Shown here: in pieces, positions 25,228 through 34,471 of the stretch
How positions within the stretch are numbered: position 1 is the stretch's first letter
Layout: each line of letters starts with the position of its first letter
Origin: Holophagaceae bacterium
GTDB taxonomy: Bacteria > Acidobacteriota > Holophagae > Holophagales > Holophagaceae
Direction: 5' to 3'
Length of the DNA: 64,000 nucleotides
Assembly (NCBI GenBank): GCA_021286765.1
Contig: JAJTBS010000001.1
Coordinates: 372,001-436,000 of the forward strand
Notes under the pieces: generated by a model
Databases searched by the model: none
What the model was told of the DNA's origin: nothing
The model's input: the letters and a program-made list of their open reading frames with translations, nothing else
Made by a program: the position numbers and the translations under genes

Positions 25228-26144
25228 GGCTGCTTCCTCCTGGCTTGGGGGGTCGTGCGCGTGAAGTCGGTGGCCCGGATCAGCTGCAGGAAGGCCTTGG
25301 CGGCATGGGACAGGGCCTCTTCGCGGCGGGTGACGATGCGGATGAGCTTCTCGACCTGGAGTTCCTTGACGGCGACCTCCACCAGGCGACCCTGGCGGAT
25401 GCCCTCCAGTACGGTCATCTTCGGCAGAATGGCCAGCCCTGCGCCGAGGGCCACGAATTCCTGGATGGTGGCCAGTGAGCCCAACTCCATGGTGATTCGC
25501 AGCGGCGTCCCGAGGCGGGCGAAGAGGTCGATGATGGCGTTGCGGGTGGGCGTGATGGCGTTGTGGGCCACAAAGGTCTCTCGGCCCAGAGCCTCGATGT
25601 TGATCTCCTTCTTGCGGGCCAGCTTGTGTCCCGGGGGCACCACGAGCACCATGTGGTCGCGGAGGATGACCTCGCTCTGGAGCTCGGGATGCATGGGGTC
25701 GTACGAGACGAAGCCCACATCCAGCCGGCGCTCAAGCACCTCGGCGGGGATGCGCTCGGAGCTCTGGCGGTAGGCCTGGATGCGGATGGCCGGGTGGGCC
25801 TGCTGGTAGGCCAGCAGGACGCCCGGAAGCAGGAACTCCGACACGCTCTCGTTGGCGCCGATGTTCAGCCGCCCCTGCTGGAGCCCCTTGAGCGAGCCGA
25901 AGGTATCGATGATCTGCTTGCGAAGGTCGAGCATGCGCTGGGCCAGGGGCAGCAGGGTGGCTCCTGCGTCCGTGAGGGTGCCGCCCTTGGTGGTGCGGTC
26001 CAGGAGGGTCTCGCCCAGTTCCTCCTCCAGGCGCTTGAGGGCCAGGCTCACGGCGGGCTGCGTGCGGTACAGGCGTTCCGCGGCCCGCGAGAAGCTCTTC
26101 TCCCGCGCCACCACCAGGAAGGTTTCCAGCTGCCCGAGGTCCAT
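25224..26144 (-). CDS. LysR-family transcriptional regulator of the leu region
   Basis: This 306-residue regulator has an N-terminal winged helix (residues 1-60, [20 protein letters not shown] with [17 protein letters not shown]) and a periplasmic-binding-type effector domain from about residue 90. It is similar in layout to CysB/CbbR-type members. The ATG at 26144 has AGGAG upstream. It is co-transcribed with leuC and leuD and divergent from leuA, which makes it the likely regulator of both arms. A 7-bp inverted repeat in the gap is a candidate binding site. The co-effector is unknown; in such systems it is often a pathway intermediate such as isopropylmalate. Confidence 0.88.
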   Translation of the reverse strand: MDLGQLETFLVVAREKSFSRAAERLYRTQPAVSLALKRLEEELGETLLDRTTKGGTLTDAGATLLPLAQRMLDLRKQIIDTFGSLKGLQQGRLNIGANESVSEFLLPGVLLAYQQAHPAIRIQAYRQSSERIPAEVLERRLDVGFVSYDPMHPELQSEVILRDHMVLVVPPGHKLARKKEINIEALGRETFVAHNAITPTRNAIIDLFARLGTPLRITMELGSLATIQEFVALGAGLAILPKMTVLEGIRQGRLVEVAVKELQVEKLIRIVTRREEALSHAAKAFLQLIRATDFTRTTPQARRKQP

Positions 26145-26166
26145 GACCGCTCCTGTGTGAAGTGTA

Positions 26167-26192
26167 GATTCCAAAGAATAACTTATGGAATC
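26167..26192. promoter_or_regulatory. Candidate LysR operator between lysR and leuA
   Basis: A perfect inverted repeat GATTCCA (26167-26173) and TGGAATC (26186-26192) is separated by 12 AT-rich bases. It lies 23 bases in front of the lysR start and about 90 bases before leuA, where an autoregulating, divergently acting LysR protein would bind. The 26160-26220 region is the most AT-rich part of the gap and probably carries both promoters, though I cannot place -35/-10 boxes with confidence. Confidence 0.6.
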
Positions 26193-26282
26193 ATAAAAAA
26201 AATTAAATACATTTATGAGTTGGAACGCGCCATCGTTGGGTGATCCCTCCGGCTACGGCCGGGTGAAGGAGCATCTCGACCC

Positions 26283-27827
26283 ATGGGCATCGAGCGGATC
26301 ACCATCTTCGACACCACCCTTCGCGACGGCGAGCAGTCCCCGGGCTGCAGCATGAACCTGGACGAGAAGCTGCAGATGGCCCGCCAGCTGGAGGCATTGG
26401 GGGTGGACGTCATCGAGGCGGGGTTCCCCGTGGCCTCGGAGGACGATTTCGCCGCCGTGCAGGCCATCGCCCGCGAGTGCCGGAAACCGGTCATCGCCGC
26501 CCTGTGCCGAGCCATTCCCAAGGACATCGATCGGGCCTGGGAGGCGCTCAAGGAAGCGGCCCGGCCCCGCATCCACACCTTCCTCGCGACCTCCGACATC
26601 CATCTGGAATACAAGCTGCAGAAATCTCGCGCCGAGGCCCTGGGGATGATCCGGGAAGGGGTGTCCCGCGCCAAGGGGTACTGCCCCGAGGTGGAGTTCT
26701 CCGCCGAGGATGCCACCCGCAGCGATTGGGACTACCTCGTTGAGGTTTTCACCGTGGCCATCGAGGCCGGCGCCACCGTGCTCAACGTGCCTGATACCGT
26801 GGGCTACACCGTGCCCGACGAGTACGGGCGCCTCATCGGCCACCTGAAGGAGAAGGTGCCGGGCATCGACGGCGTCACCATCAGCGTCCACTGCCACAAC
26901 GACCTGGGGCTGGCCGTGGCCAACTCCCTTGCCGCCATCTCGGCTGGAGCCCGGCAGGTGGAGTGCACCGTGAACGGCATCGGCGAGCGGGCCGGCAACG
27001 CGGCGCTGGAGGAAGTGGTGATGGCCCTGTCCGTGCGGCGGGACGCCATGCCCTTCACCACCGGCGTGAAGCAGGAGGCCATCTACCGCACCAGCCAGAC
27101 CCTGGCCAACATCACCGGCAACGAGGTCCAGCCCAACAAGGCCATCGTGGGCCGCAACGCCTTCGCCCACGAGAGCGGCATCCATCAGCACGGCATGCTG
27201 AGCCACCGCTCCACCTACGAGATCATGACTCCCGAGTCCGTGGGCGTGCGCCAGACCCACCTGGTTCTCGGCAAGCACTCGGGCCGGCACGCGCTGGCCA
27301 AGCGCTTTGAGGAGCTGGGCTACCCCCTGGAGCGCGGCGAGCTGGACAAGGCCTACAAGCTGTTCACCAAGCTCAGCGACCAGAAGAAGGAGATCTTCGA
27401 CGAGGATCTGCTGGCCATCGTCCGCGACGGGCTCACGCACATCCCCGAGACCTTCAAGCTCCGCGCCCTCCAGGCCACGGCCGGGACCTCCATGTTCGCC
27501 ACGGCCCTGGTCACCCTGCTCTCCGACGATGGCGAGGCCACCGAGACCGCCATGGGCGACGGACCCGTCAACGCGGTGTTCGCGGCCGTGGACAAGCTCA
27601 CGGGGCTCAAGGGGAAGCTGCTGGATTTCCGGATCCACGCCATCACGGGCGGCGCCGATGCGGTGGGCGAGGTGTTCGTCCAGGTGGCATTCGATGGGGT
27701 GACCCAGGGCGGGAAGGGGGCCAGCACCGACATCGTCGAGGCCAGCGTGCGGGCCTACCTCAATGCCACGAACAAAGTGCTCTTCGCCCGCCGCGCGGCC
27801 GCGCCGGCGGCAACCGAAATGAGGTGA
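26283..27827 (+). CDS. leuA: 2-isopropylmalate synthase
   Basis: This 514-residue enzyme condenses acetyl-CoA with 2-oxoisovalerate and is the first committed step to leucine. The TIM barrel has [16 protein letters not shown] near residue 10, the [15 protein letters not shown] metal-binding motif and [15 protein letters not shown]. The flexible linker and the C-terminal LeuA dimer/allosteric domain (from about residue 395) are present, so it should be leucine-inhibited. Length equals E. coli LeuA (523) closely. The ATG at 26283 has AAGGAG eleven bases upstream, a rather long spacing. A small ORF and leuB follow directly. Confidence 0.97.
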   Translation: MGIERITIFDTTLRDGEQSPGCSMNLDEKLQMARQLEALGVDVIEAGFPVASEDDFAAVQAIARECRKPVIAALCRAIPKDIDRAWEALKEAARPRIHTFLATSDIHLEYKLQKSRAEALGMIREGVSRAKGYCPEVEFSAEDATRSDWDYLVEVFTVAIEAGATVLNVPDTVGYTVPDEYGRLIGHLKEKVPGIDGVTISVHCHNDLGLAVANSLAAISAGARQVECTVNGIGERAGNAALEEVVMALSVRRDAMPFTTGVKQEAIYRTSQTLANITGNEVQPNKAIVGRNAFAHESGIHQHGMLSHRSTYEIMTPESVGVRQTHLVLGKHSGRHALAKRFEELGYPLERGELDKAYKLFTKLSDQKKEIFDEDLLAIVRDGLTHIPETFKLRALQATAGTSMFATALVTLLSDDGEATETAMGDGPVNAVFAAVDKLTGLKGKLLDFRIHAITGGADAVGEVFVQVAFDGVTQGGKGASTDIVEASVRAYLNATNKVLFARRAAAPAATEMR

Positions 27828-27830
27828 TGC

Positions 27831-27953
27831 ATGACGGATCCCAGACCCGCACCCCAGTCCGATACCCCGGAACGCGCCGCCGAGGCGGCGCTGGCGGCGG
27901 CTCTGGTCCCGGATCCCATGGATGGCTCCGATTCCTACGGCTGGGGGGTGTGA
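27831..27953 (+). CDS. Small ORF between leuA and leuB, 40 codons (putative)
   Basis: This is a possible 40-residue peptide running [11 protein letters not shown] to [10 protein letters not shown]. It fills the leuA-leuB gap almost exactly: the ATG lies three bases after the leuA stop, with GAGG six bases upstream, and its TGA is two bases before the leuB ATG, with the Gly codons of its end forming the leuB ribosome binding site. It is acidic and Ala-rich, with no membrane segment. It is not enriched in Leu codons at the end, so it does not look like an attenuation leader. It could be a real small protein of the operon or a translation-coupling device. I recognise no family. Confidence 0.45.
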   Translation: MTDPRPAPQSDTPERAAEAALAAALVPDPMDGSDSYGWGV

Positions 27954-27955
27954 CC

Positions 27956-29095
27956 ATGAAAGCCCGCATCACAGTCCTGCCCGGCGATGGCGTGGGTCCC
28001 GAGGTCACCTCGGAAGCCGTGGCCTGCCTCGCCAGCGTGGCCGAGCGCTTCGGCCACCAGTTCACCTTCCAGGAGGCGCTCATTGGGGGGGCCGCTGTGG
28101 ACGCCACGGGCGATCCCCTGCCGGAGGCGACCCTGGACCTCTGCCGCAGCGCCGATGCGGTGCTGCTCGGCGCGGTGGGCGGACCTGCCTGGGATGGCCA
28201 TGCCCGCGACCAGCGCCCGGAATCGGGTCTGCTGCGGCTGCGGAAGGGCCTGGGCCTCTTCGCGAACCTCCGGCCCGTGACCGTCCACCCGGCCTTGGAG
28301 GATGCCTCGCCATTGAAGGCTGAGGTCGTGCGCGGGACGGATCTGATGTTCGTGCGCGAGCTCAGCGGTGGCCTCTACTTCGGCGAGCCCCGGTCCTATT
28401 CCGACCAGGCCGCCGTCAACACGCTGCCCTACACCCGCGCCGAGATCGAGCGGGTGGCCAGGGTGGCCTTCGAGTTGGCCGGCTCCCGGCGGCGGAACCT
28501 GGTGTCCGTGGACAAGGCCAACGTGCTGGAAACCTCCCGCCTGTGGCGCCAGGTGGTGAACGACCTCGCCCCGAGCTACCCGGAGGTGAAGGTCCAGCAC
28601 CACTACGTGGACAGCTTCGCCATGGCCCTGATCACGCGGCCCAGGGACTTCGACGTGGTGCTCACGGAGAATCTGTTTGGCGACATCCTCAGCGACGAGG
28701 CGGCGGTGCTGGCCGGTTCCCTGGGCATGCTTCCCTCCGCGAGTCTGGGGGGCTCCGTGGGCCTCTACGAACCCATCCACGGCTCGGCGCCGGACATCGC
28801 CGGCCAGGATGTGGCCAATCCCATCGGCACCATCCTCTCGGCGGCCATGTTGCTGCGGCACGCCCTCAACCTCAAGGACGAGGCCCTGGCCCTCGAACAG
28901 GCCGTGCACCGCGTGGTCAAGGCCGGCCACGGCACCGGCGACCTCCGGGGCGGAGCCAAGTACATCCACGGCACCCGCTTCATGGGCGCCCGCATCCGCG
29001 AGGCCATCCGGCCGCCCCGGGCCACCGCGCCCCGCCTGGTGGATTCCGCCTACTCCTTCTGCGGATCGCCCGAAGGCCACCGGTCGCAGCTCTGA
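27956..29095 (+). CDS. leuB: 3-isopropylmalate dehydrogenase
   Basis: This 379-residue NAD-dependent enzyme oxidises and decarboxylates 3-isopropylmalate to 2-oxoisocaproate. It starts [17 protein letters not shown]. The family motif is LFANLRPV, the substrate loop is [14 protein letters not shown], and the metal/NAD region has [20 protein letters not shown] followed by [14 protein letters not shown]. The ATG at 27956 is the correct start; open frame upstream overlaps the small ORF. The C-terminus is about 20 residues longer than in E. coli (363) and ends in [10 protein letters not shown]. The ilv attenuator lies directly downstream. Confidence 0.96.
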   Translation: MKARITVLPGDGVGPEVTSEAVACLASVAERFGHQFTFQEALIGGAAVDATGDPLPEATLDLCRSADAVLLGAVGGPAWDGHARDQRPESGLLRLRKGLGLFANLRPVTVHPALEDASPLKAEVVRGTDLMFVRELSGGLYFGEPRSYSDQAAVNTLPYTRAEIERVARVAFELAGSRRRNLVSVDKANVLETSRLWRQVVNDLAPSYPEVKVQHHYVDSFAMALITRPRDFDVVLTENLFGDILSDEAAVLAGSLGMLPSASLGGSVGLYEPIHGSAPDIAGQDVANPIGTILSAAMLLRHALNLKDEALALEQAVHRVVKAGHGTGDLRGGAKYIHGTRFMGARIREAIRPPRATAPRLVDSAYSFCGSPEGHRSQL

Positions 29096-29118
29096 CAACC
29101 CTCCAGGAACCCCCGAAC

Positions 29119-29229
29119 ATGATGCGCCAACGCCCCAGCTCGCCAACACCTGCCGGGTCCCCCTCGACGGCGGACCGTTTCTGGATTCGAACCATCGGAC
29201 TGGGCATCGTGCTGCGGCTGACGGACTAG
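29119..29229 (+). CDS. Putative ilv leader peptide, 36 codons, Ile/Leu/Val-rich end
   Basis: The small ORF begins ATG ATG with an AGGA ten bases upstream and ends at TAG 29227-29229. In its last 14 codons there are seven branched-chain codons: Ile23, Ile26, Leu28, Ile30, Val31, Leu32 and Leu34 (segment TIGLGIVLRL), just upstream of its stop. This is the standard design of a leader that senses charged Ile/Leu/Val tRNAs. The following bases form alternative hairpins (see the attenuator). The peptide itself has no expected function. Without expression data the assignment is an inference, though composition, position and RNA structure all agree. Confidence 0.72.
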   Translation: MMRQRPSSPTPAGSPSTADRFWIRTIGLGIVLRLTD

Positions 29230-29294
29230 GGGCCACCCGATCGAAACCACTTCGACGACGGCCCCGCACCCACAGCGGGGCCGCTGACTTTCTG
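29154..29294 (+). promoter_or_regulatory. Transcription attenuator of ilvD-ilvB-ilvN-ilvC
   Basis: Three pairings compete. Region 1 (GGGTCCCC, 29155-29162) can pair with region 2 (GGGGccACCC, 29229-29238). Region 2 GGGGCC (29229-29234) can pair with region 3 GGCCCC (29260-29265), enclosing a small TCGAA/TTCGA hairpin; this is the antiterminator. Region 3 CGGCCCCGC (29259-29267) can pair with region 4 GCGGGGCCG (29275-29283), loop ACCCACA, followed by CTGACTTTCT; this is the terminator. Region 2 starts on the last base of the leader stop codon, so a ribosome finishing the leader would cover it and let the terminator form. A ribosome stalled at Ile or Leu codons upstream would leave it free. 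The T-run is short. ilvD starts at 29311. Confidence 0.7.
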
Positions 29295-29310
29295 AACCAC
29301 GAGGACCACC

Positions 29311-30999
29311 ATGACCTCCAGTGACCAGCCCCTGAACCGCCACAGCCGGGTCATCACCCAGGGCGCCCACCGCGCCCCGGCCCGGGCCATGCTGAAGGCC
29401 ATCGGCTTCACGGACGAGGATCTGGCCAAGCCCATCATCGGCATTGCGAACACCTGGACCGAGATCGGCCCCTGCAACTACCACCTGCGCGATCTGGCCG
29501 AGCGCGTGAAGGCCGGCGTCCGCGCCGCTGGCGGCACGCCCATGGAGTTCTGCACCGTCTCCATCAGCGACGGCATCACCATGGGCACGGAAGGCATGAA
29601 GGCCTCCCTGGTCAGCCGGGAGGTCATTGCGGATTCCATCGAGCTGGTGGCCCGCGGCAACGCCTTCGATGGCCTGGTCTGCCTTTCAGGTTGCGACAAG
29701 ACCAACCCCGGCGTGGCCATGGCCCTGGCCCGCCTGGACATCCCGGGCCTGATCCTCTATGGGGGTTCCACCGCGCCTGGCGAGTGCGAAGGGCGGGACC
29801 TCACCGTGCAGGATGTCTTCGAGGCCGTGGGCGCCCACAGCTCAGGCAAGCTCGACGCTGCGGGGCTCAAGAAGGTGGAGGACGCCGCCTGTCCCGGCGC
29901 CGGCGCCTGCGGCGGGCAGTTCACGGCCAACACCATGGCCGCCAGCCTGGAGCTCATCGGCCTCAGCCCCATGGGCCTCAATGGCATTCCGGCGGAGGAT
30001 CCCCGCAAGGGCGAGGCCGCTGAGACCTGCGGCCGCCTCGTCATGGACCTGTTGCGCCGCGACCTCAGGCCCAGCGCCATCCTCACGAGGGAGGCGTTTG
30101 AGAACGCCATCGCTGCCGTGGCCGCCACGGGTGGCTCCACCAACGCGGTGCTGCACTACCTGGCCCTGGCCCGCGAAGCCGGTGTGCCGCTCACCATCGA
30201 CGACTTCGACCAGGTCAGCGCCCGCACGCCGCTGCTGGCGGACCTAAAGCCCGGCGGCCGCTTCACCGCCCCGGATCTGCACGCGGCCGGGGGCATCCGG
30301 CTGGTGGCCCAGCGCCTGTTGGAGGGCGGCAAGCTCCATGGCGCCGCCCTCACCGTCACCGGGCGCACCGTGGCTGAAGAACTTGGCTCGGCCCAGGAAA
30401 CGCCGGGCCAGCAGGTGGTGCGTCCCTTTGCCAATCCCATCAAGGCCAGCGGCGGCCTCGTGATCCTCAAGGGCAGCCTGGCTCCGGAAGGATGTGTCAT
30501 CAAGGTGGCCGGCCATGAGCGCCTGCATCACACGGGACCGGCGCGGGTCTTCGAAACCGAGGACGAGGCCTTCGCCGCCGTGCAGGCAGGCCGCATCGAT
30601 CACGGCGACGTGCTGGTCATCCGCTATGAGGGACCCCGCGGCGGGCCCGGCATGCGGGAGATGCTGGGCGTCACGGCGGCGCTCATGGGGGCGGGCCTGG
30701 GCGAGACGGTGGCGCTGCTCACGGATGGCCGGTTCTCCGGCGCGACTCGCGGCCTCATGGCGGGCCATGTAGCCCCCGAAGCGGCCGTGGGCGGCCCCAT
30801 CGCGCTGGTGCGTGAGGGGGACACGGTGGTCTTCGACGTGCCCACGCGGCGCCTGGACCTGAAGGTGGCCGATGAGGAGCTGGACCGGCGCCGGGTCGAG
30901 TGGAAGGCCCCGGCCCCGCGGTATCGAACGGGCGTCTTCGCCAAGTACGCCGCCACCGTGGCCAGCGCCTCCGAAGGCGCCGTCACGGTCGCCCAGTGA
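29311..30999 (+). CDS. ilvD: Dihydroxy-acid dehydratase
   Basis: This 562-residue Fe-S enzyme dehydrates dihydroxyacids to 2-oxoacids for valine and isoleucine. The cluster Cys residues are in [16 protein letters not shown] and [14 protein letters not shown]. Near the C-terminus [15 protein letters not shown] and [13 protein letters not shown] are the hallmark motifs. The length matches the shorter (about 560) IlvD type that usually carries a [2Fe-2S] or oxygen-robust cluster. The ATG at 29311 has GAGG six bases upstream. It is the first structural gene after the attenuator. Confidence 0.97.
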   Translation: MTSSDQPLNRHSRVITQGAHRAPARAMLKAIGFTDEDLAKPIIGIANTWTEIGPCNYHLRDLAERVKAGVRAAGGTPMEFCTVSISDGITMGTEGMKASLVSREVIADSIELVARGNAFDGLVCLSGCDKTNPGVAMALARLDIPGLILYGGSTAPGECEGRDLTVQDVFEAVGAHSSGKLDAAGLKKVEDAACPGAGACGGQFTANTMAASLELIGLSPMGLNGIPAEDPRKGEAAETCGRLVMDLLRRDLRPSAILTREAFENAIAAVAATGGSTNAVLHYLALAREAGVPLTIDDFDQVSARTPLLADLKPGGRFTAPDLHAAGGIRLVAQRLLEGGKLHGAALTVTGRTVAEELGSAQETPGQQVVRPFANPIKASGGLVILKGSLAPEGCVIKVAGHERLHHTGPARVFETEDEAFAAVQAGRIDHGDVLVIRYEGPRGGPGMREMLGVTAALMGAGLGETVALLTDGRFSGATRGLMAGHVAPEAAVGGPIALVREGDTVVFDVPTRRLDLKVADEELDRRRVEWKAPAPRYRTGVFAKYAATVASASEGAVTVAQ

Positions 31000-31010
31000 A
31001 GGAGGCGAGC

Positions 31011-32735
31011 ATGTCCGAACCTGGATCTTTCACCGGCGCCCAGCTCATCTGGGAGAGCCTCCTCCGCGAGGGCGTGGACACGGTCTTCGGCTACCCCGGC
31101 GGGGCCATCCTGCCCACCTACGACGCCATGACCGGATACACCATCCGCCACGTGCTGGTGCGCCACGAGCAGAGCGCCGTGCACATGGCGGACGGCTTTG
31201 CCCGGGCCAGCGGTCGTGTGGGCGTGGTGGTGGCCACCTCGGGCCCCGGCGCCACCAACCTGGTGACAGGCTTGGCCACGGCCATGCTGGACTCCACGCC
31301 GCTGGTGGCCATCACCGGGCAGGTGGGCTCGGCCCTGCTGGGCACGGATGCCTTCCAGGAAGTGGACATCACGGGCATCACCATTCCCGTGACCAAGCAC
31401 AACTACCTGGTGACCCGGGCCGAGGACATCGTGCCTGCCATCCGGGAGGCCTTCGCCGTGGCCCGCAGCGGCCGCCCCGGCCCCGTTCTGGTGGACATCA
31501 CCAAGGACGCCCAGCAGGCCCGGGCCAGCCTGGACTGGGAGGCGGCCGCGCCCCAGCGCCACCTGCGCCACATCCCGCCCACGCCGAAGCCGGCCGACCT
31601 GGCCCGGGCCCTGGACCTCATCCGCCAGGCCAAGCGTCCCGTCATCCTCGCAGGCCATGGCATCCAGCTCTCCGGCGCCCGGGCCGAGGTCATCGCCCTG
31701 GCCGAGCGGGCCGACATCCCCTTCGCCCTGACGTTGCTGGGCCTCGGCGCCGTGCCCGCCACGCACCCGCTCAGCCTCGGCATGATGGGCATGCACGGGG
31801 AAGCCTGGGTCAACCGCGCCATCCAGGAGGCAGACCTCCTGCTGGCCTTCGGCATGCGTTTCGACGACCGCGTGACCGGCAAGCTCAAGGATTATGCGCC
31901 GCACGCCAAGAAGATCCACATCGACATCGATGCCAGCGAGCTGAACAAGAATGTGTCCGTGGATGTGGCCATCGCCGCGGACCTGGGCGCCGTGCTGCGG
32001 GCCCTCCTGCCCGAAGTGCCCGTGGCGGACCGCTCCGCCTGGCTGTCCACCATCCGCGAATGGCGCGGGGATTCCGCCGTGCGGGACATCAAGAACCTGC
32101 CCGATGACGGCCACCTCTACGCCGCCCATGTGATGCATGACCTCTGGCGCCTCACCAAGGGCGAGGCGGTGGTGGTGACGGACGTGGGCCAGCACCAGAT
32201 GTGGGAGGCCCAGTACTACAAGCACGACGGGGAGCGCAGCCTCGTCACCAGCGGCGGCGCCGGCACCATGGGGTTCGCGCTGCCCGCGGCCATCGGCGCC
32301 AAGCTGGCCCGGCCCGAGGCCGAGGTCTGGGTGGTGGCGGGTGACGGCGGCTTCCAGATGACCTTCGCGGAGCTGATGACTGCGGTCCAGGAGGGCGTGA
32401 AGGTGAACATCGCCATCATCAACAACGGCTACCTGGGCATGGTCCGCCAGTGGCAGGCCCTGTTCTACGAGGGCCGCTATGCCGCCACCCCCATCCTGTC
32501 ACCGGATTTCGTGAAGCTGGCGGAGGCCTTCGGCATCCCCGGCCAGCGGGTGGAGAGGCGCGGGGAACTCGCTGCGGCCGTGGCCAAGGCCCGGGAGGCC
32601 CAGGGCGCAGCGCTCATCGAGTTCAAGGTCGAGCAGGAGGACAGCGTCTATCCCATGGTGCCCGCCGGCGCGGCTCTCCACGAAATGATCCGCCGCCCCA
32701 GCGCGCTGGCCGAAACCGGCTCTGATCCCGTCTGA
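31011..32735 (+). CDS. ilvB: Acetolactate synthase, large (catalytic) subunit
   Basis: This 574-residue ThDP-dependent enzyme makes acetolactate and acetohydroxybutyrate. The conserved Glu is in VRHEQSAVHMADGFARASGR, followed by SGPGATNLVTGL. The central FAD-binding domain shows GMRFDDRVTG. The ThDP-binding motif is GDGGFQMTFAELMTAVQ with NNGYLGMVRQWQ. The ATG at 31011 has GGAGG just upstream and lies 11 bases after ilvD. The gene for the regulatory subunit follows. Confidence 0.97.
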   Translation: MSEPGSFTGAQLIWESLLREGVDTVFGYPGGAILPTYDAMTGYTIRHVLVRHEQSAVHMADGFARASGRVGVVVATSGPGATNLVTGLATAMLDSTPLVAITGQVGSALLGTDAFQEVDITGITIPVTKHNYLVTRAEDIVPAIREAFAVARSGRPGPVLVDITKDAQQARASLDWEAAAPQRHLRHIPPTPKPADLARALDLIRQAKRPVILAGHGIQLSGARAEVIALAERADIPFALTLLGLGAVPATHPLSLGMMGMHGEAWVNRAIQEADLLLAFGMRFDDRVTGKLKDYAPHAKKIHIDIDASELNKNVSVDVAIAADLGAVLRALLPEVPVADRSAWLSTIREWRGDSAVRDIKNLPDDGHLYAAHVMHDLWRLTKGEAVVVTDVGQHQMWEAQYYKHDGERSLVTSGGAGTMGFALPAAIGAKLARPEAEVWVVAGDGGFQMTFAELMTAVQEGVKVNIAIINNGYLGMVRQWQALFYEGRYAATPILSPDFVKLAEAFGIPGQRVERRGELAAAVAKAREAQGAALIEFKVEQEDSVYPMVPAGAALHEMIRRPSALAETGSDPV

Positions 32736-32746
32736 AAGGAGGTTCC

Positions 32747-33292
32747 ATGGCCCATGTCCTCGTGGTCTATACCGACGATGAGCCCGGGGTTCTCACCCGC
32801 GTGGCCTCCCTGATCCGGCGCCGGGGCTTCAACATCCACTCCCTCACGGTGGGCCCCACGGAGCGGGCCGGCCTGTCCCGCATGACCATCGTGGTGGATG
32901 CGGAGGCGCCGACCGTGCGCCAGGCCGTGGAACACCTGCGCAAGCTCGTGAACGTGCTGGCTGTGGAGCAGCTGGGCGACCGGCCCATGGTCGTCCGCGA
33001 TCTGGTCCTGGTGCGGGTGGCCGCCAACCCGGAGGTGCGGTCAGAGGTGCTCCAGCTGGCCCAGGTCTTCCGCGCCAACGTGGTCGACATCGCCGAGGAC
33101 AGCGTGGTCATCGAGTGCACCGGCAGCCTGGCCAAGATCGACGCACTGGTGGACTCCATGCGTCCCTTCGGGATCCTCGAGCTGGGGCGCACCGGCGCCG
33201 TGGCCATGGCCCGCGGTACCCGCACCCCCGCCCCCTCCCGCGCTCCCGTGCCCCTGAGGACTGGCACCGGGCCTGAAGCCATGTCCGTCTGA
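32747..33292 (+). CDS. ilvN: Acetolactate synthase, small (regulatory) subunit
   Basis: This 181-residue protein has an N-terminal ACT domain ([27 protein letters not shown], residues 5-75) that binds valine for feedback control, followed by the conserved second domain to about residue 150. The last 30 residues are a Pro/Arg/Thr-rich tail not seen in the core family. The length of the core matches bacterial IlvH (163). The ATG follows the ilvB stop by 11 bases with AAAGGAGG upstream. Confidence 0.93.
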   Translation: MAHVLVVYTDDEPGVLTRVASLIRRRGFNIHSLTVGPTERAGLSRMTIVVDAEAPTVRQAVEHLRKLVNVLAVEQLGDRPMVVRDLVLVRVAANPEVRSEVLQLAQVFRANVVDIAEDSVVIECTGSLAKIDALVDSMRPFGILELGRTGAVAMARGTRTPAPSRAPVPLRTGTGPEAMSV

Positions 33293-33333
33293 TCCACGCC
33301 TTCCCCACGACACCCAACCTCAAGGAGCCCACC

Positions 33334-34350
33334 ATGGCCGTCATCCACTACGAAGCCGACCTCGACCTCATCCGTGCCCGGAAGGTGGCCATCATCGGCT
33401 ATGGTTCCCAGGGCCATGCCCACGCGCTGAATCTCCGCGACAGCGGCGTCAATGTCCGTGTGGGCCTTCATCCCGGCTCCGCCTCCAAGGCTAAGGCCGA
33501 GGCCCAGGGGCTGACGGTCTCCACGCCCGCCGAAGCGGCGGCCTGGGCCGACCTGATCATGATCCTCACGCCGGATACAGGGCAGGCGGATCTCTACCAG
33601 AAGGACATCGCCCCGAACTTGGCCCCGGGCAAGACGCTGATGTTCGCCCACGGCTTCAACATCCGCTATGGCCTCATCGAGCCCCCCGCAGGCGTGGACG
33701 TGAGCCTCTCGGCACCCAAGAGCCCCGGCCACCGCGTGCGGGAGGTGTTCGTGGAAGGCGGGGGCACGCCGGGCCTGGTGGCCGTCCACCAGGACGCCAG
33801 CGGCCAGGCCCTGGCCGTGGCCCTCGCCTACTCGGCGGCGCTCGGCCTCACCCGCGCCGGGGTGCTGGAAACCACCTTCACGGAGGAGACCGAAACGGAT
33901 CTGTTCGGCGAGAAGGCCGTGCTCTGCGGCGGCGCCAGCGCCCTGGTGAAGGCCGGCTTCGAGACCTTGGTGGAGGCGGGCTACCAGCCTGAGATCGCCT
34001 ACTTCGAGTGTCTCCACGAGCTGAAGCTCATCGTGGACCTGATGCAGCGGGGTGGCCTCAGCTACATGCGCTACAGCATCAGCGACACGGCCGAGTACGG
34101 CGACTACACCGGCGGGCCGCGCATCGTGACCGAGGAGACCAAGAACGAGATGCGGGAGATCCTGAAGGAGATCCAGGATGGTCGTTACGCCACGGCCTGG
34201 ATCAAGGAGAACCAGACGGGGCGGACTTGGTTCGAAGCCCAGCGGGCCGCGGACTACGAGCACCCCCTGGAGCAGGTGGGCAGAAAACTCCGCCGGATGA
34301 TGCCTTTCCTTGATCCCGTGGAAACCGCTCCTCCCACGGCGAAGGGCTGA
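33334..34350 (+). CDS. ilvC: Ketol-acid reductoisomerase (class I)
   Basis: This 338-residue enzyme isomerises and reduces acetolactate. The N-terminal Rossmann domain has [19 protein letters not shown], followed by the cofactor-specificity loop [14 protein letters not shown]. The Mg-binding knot domain contains [14 protein letters not shown] and [14 protein letters not shown]. The size identifies the short class I form. It ends the ilvD-B-N-C operon. No strong terminator follows, but a 15-bp palindrome lies 28 bases downstream. Confidence 0.97.
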   Translation: MAVIHYEADLDLIRARKVAIIGYGSQGHAHALNLRDSGVNVRVGLHPGSASKAKAEAQGLTVSTPAEAAAWADLIMILTPDTGQADLYQKDIAPNLAPGKTLMFAHGFNIRYGLIEPPAGVDVSLSAPKSPGHRVREVFVEGGGTPGLVAVHQDASGQALAVALAYSAALGLTRAGVLETTFTEETETDLFGEKAVLCGGASALVKAGFETLVEAGYQPEIAYFECLHELKLIVDLMQRGGLSYMRYSISDTAEYGDYTGGPRIVTEETKNEMREILKEIQDGRYATAWIKENQTGRTWFEAQRAADYEHPLEQVGRKLRRMMPFLDPVETAPPTAKG

Positions 34351-34378
34351 GGAATTTCCGTGAAGGGGTTTGGGTGCC

Positions 34379-34458
34379 TTGACCGAGGGTCAAATGCTTG
34401 AGCCCCGTCACAGCTTTTGGCCTCAGAATGGTATCTATGCGCGGAAACCTCTCCGCGC
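34379..34458 (+). promoter_or_regulatory. Palindrome and hairpin upstream of the nitronate monooxygenase-like gene
   Basis: A perfect palindrome TTGACC-GAG-GGTCAA occupies 34379-34393 and has the size of a dimeric repressor site. Fourteen bases before the start-codon region, GCGCGG (34439-34444) and CCGCGC (34453-34458) form a 6-bp hairpin with an 8-base loop, ending three bases before AGGAG. A TATCTAT stretch just before the hairpin could be a -10 box, but no good -35 is seen. The palindrome could also contain the -35 TTGACC. The regulator is unknown. Confidence 0.45.
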
Positions 34459-34471
34459 CCAGGAGCCTTGA

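Noticed and set aside
26215..26282. Possible leucine leader peptide before leuA
   Set aside because: The short ATG frame there contains only two leucine codons before it runs out of phase into leuA, and no terminator-like hairpin follows.
29119..29229. Leader ORF as an extension or second half of leuB
   Set aside because: It is in a separate frame after an intact leuB with a normal stop and its own start.
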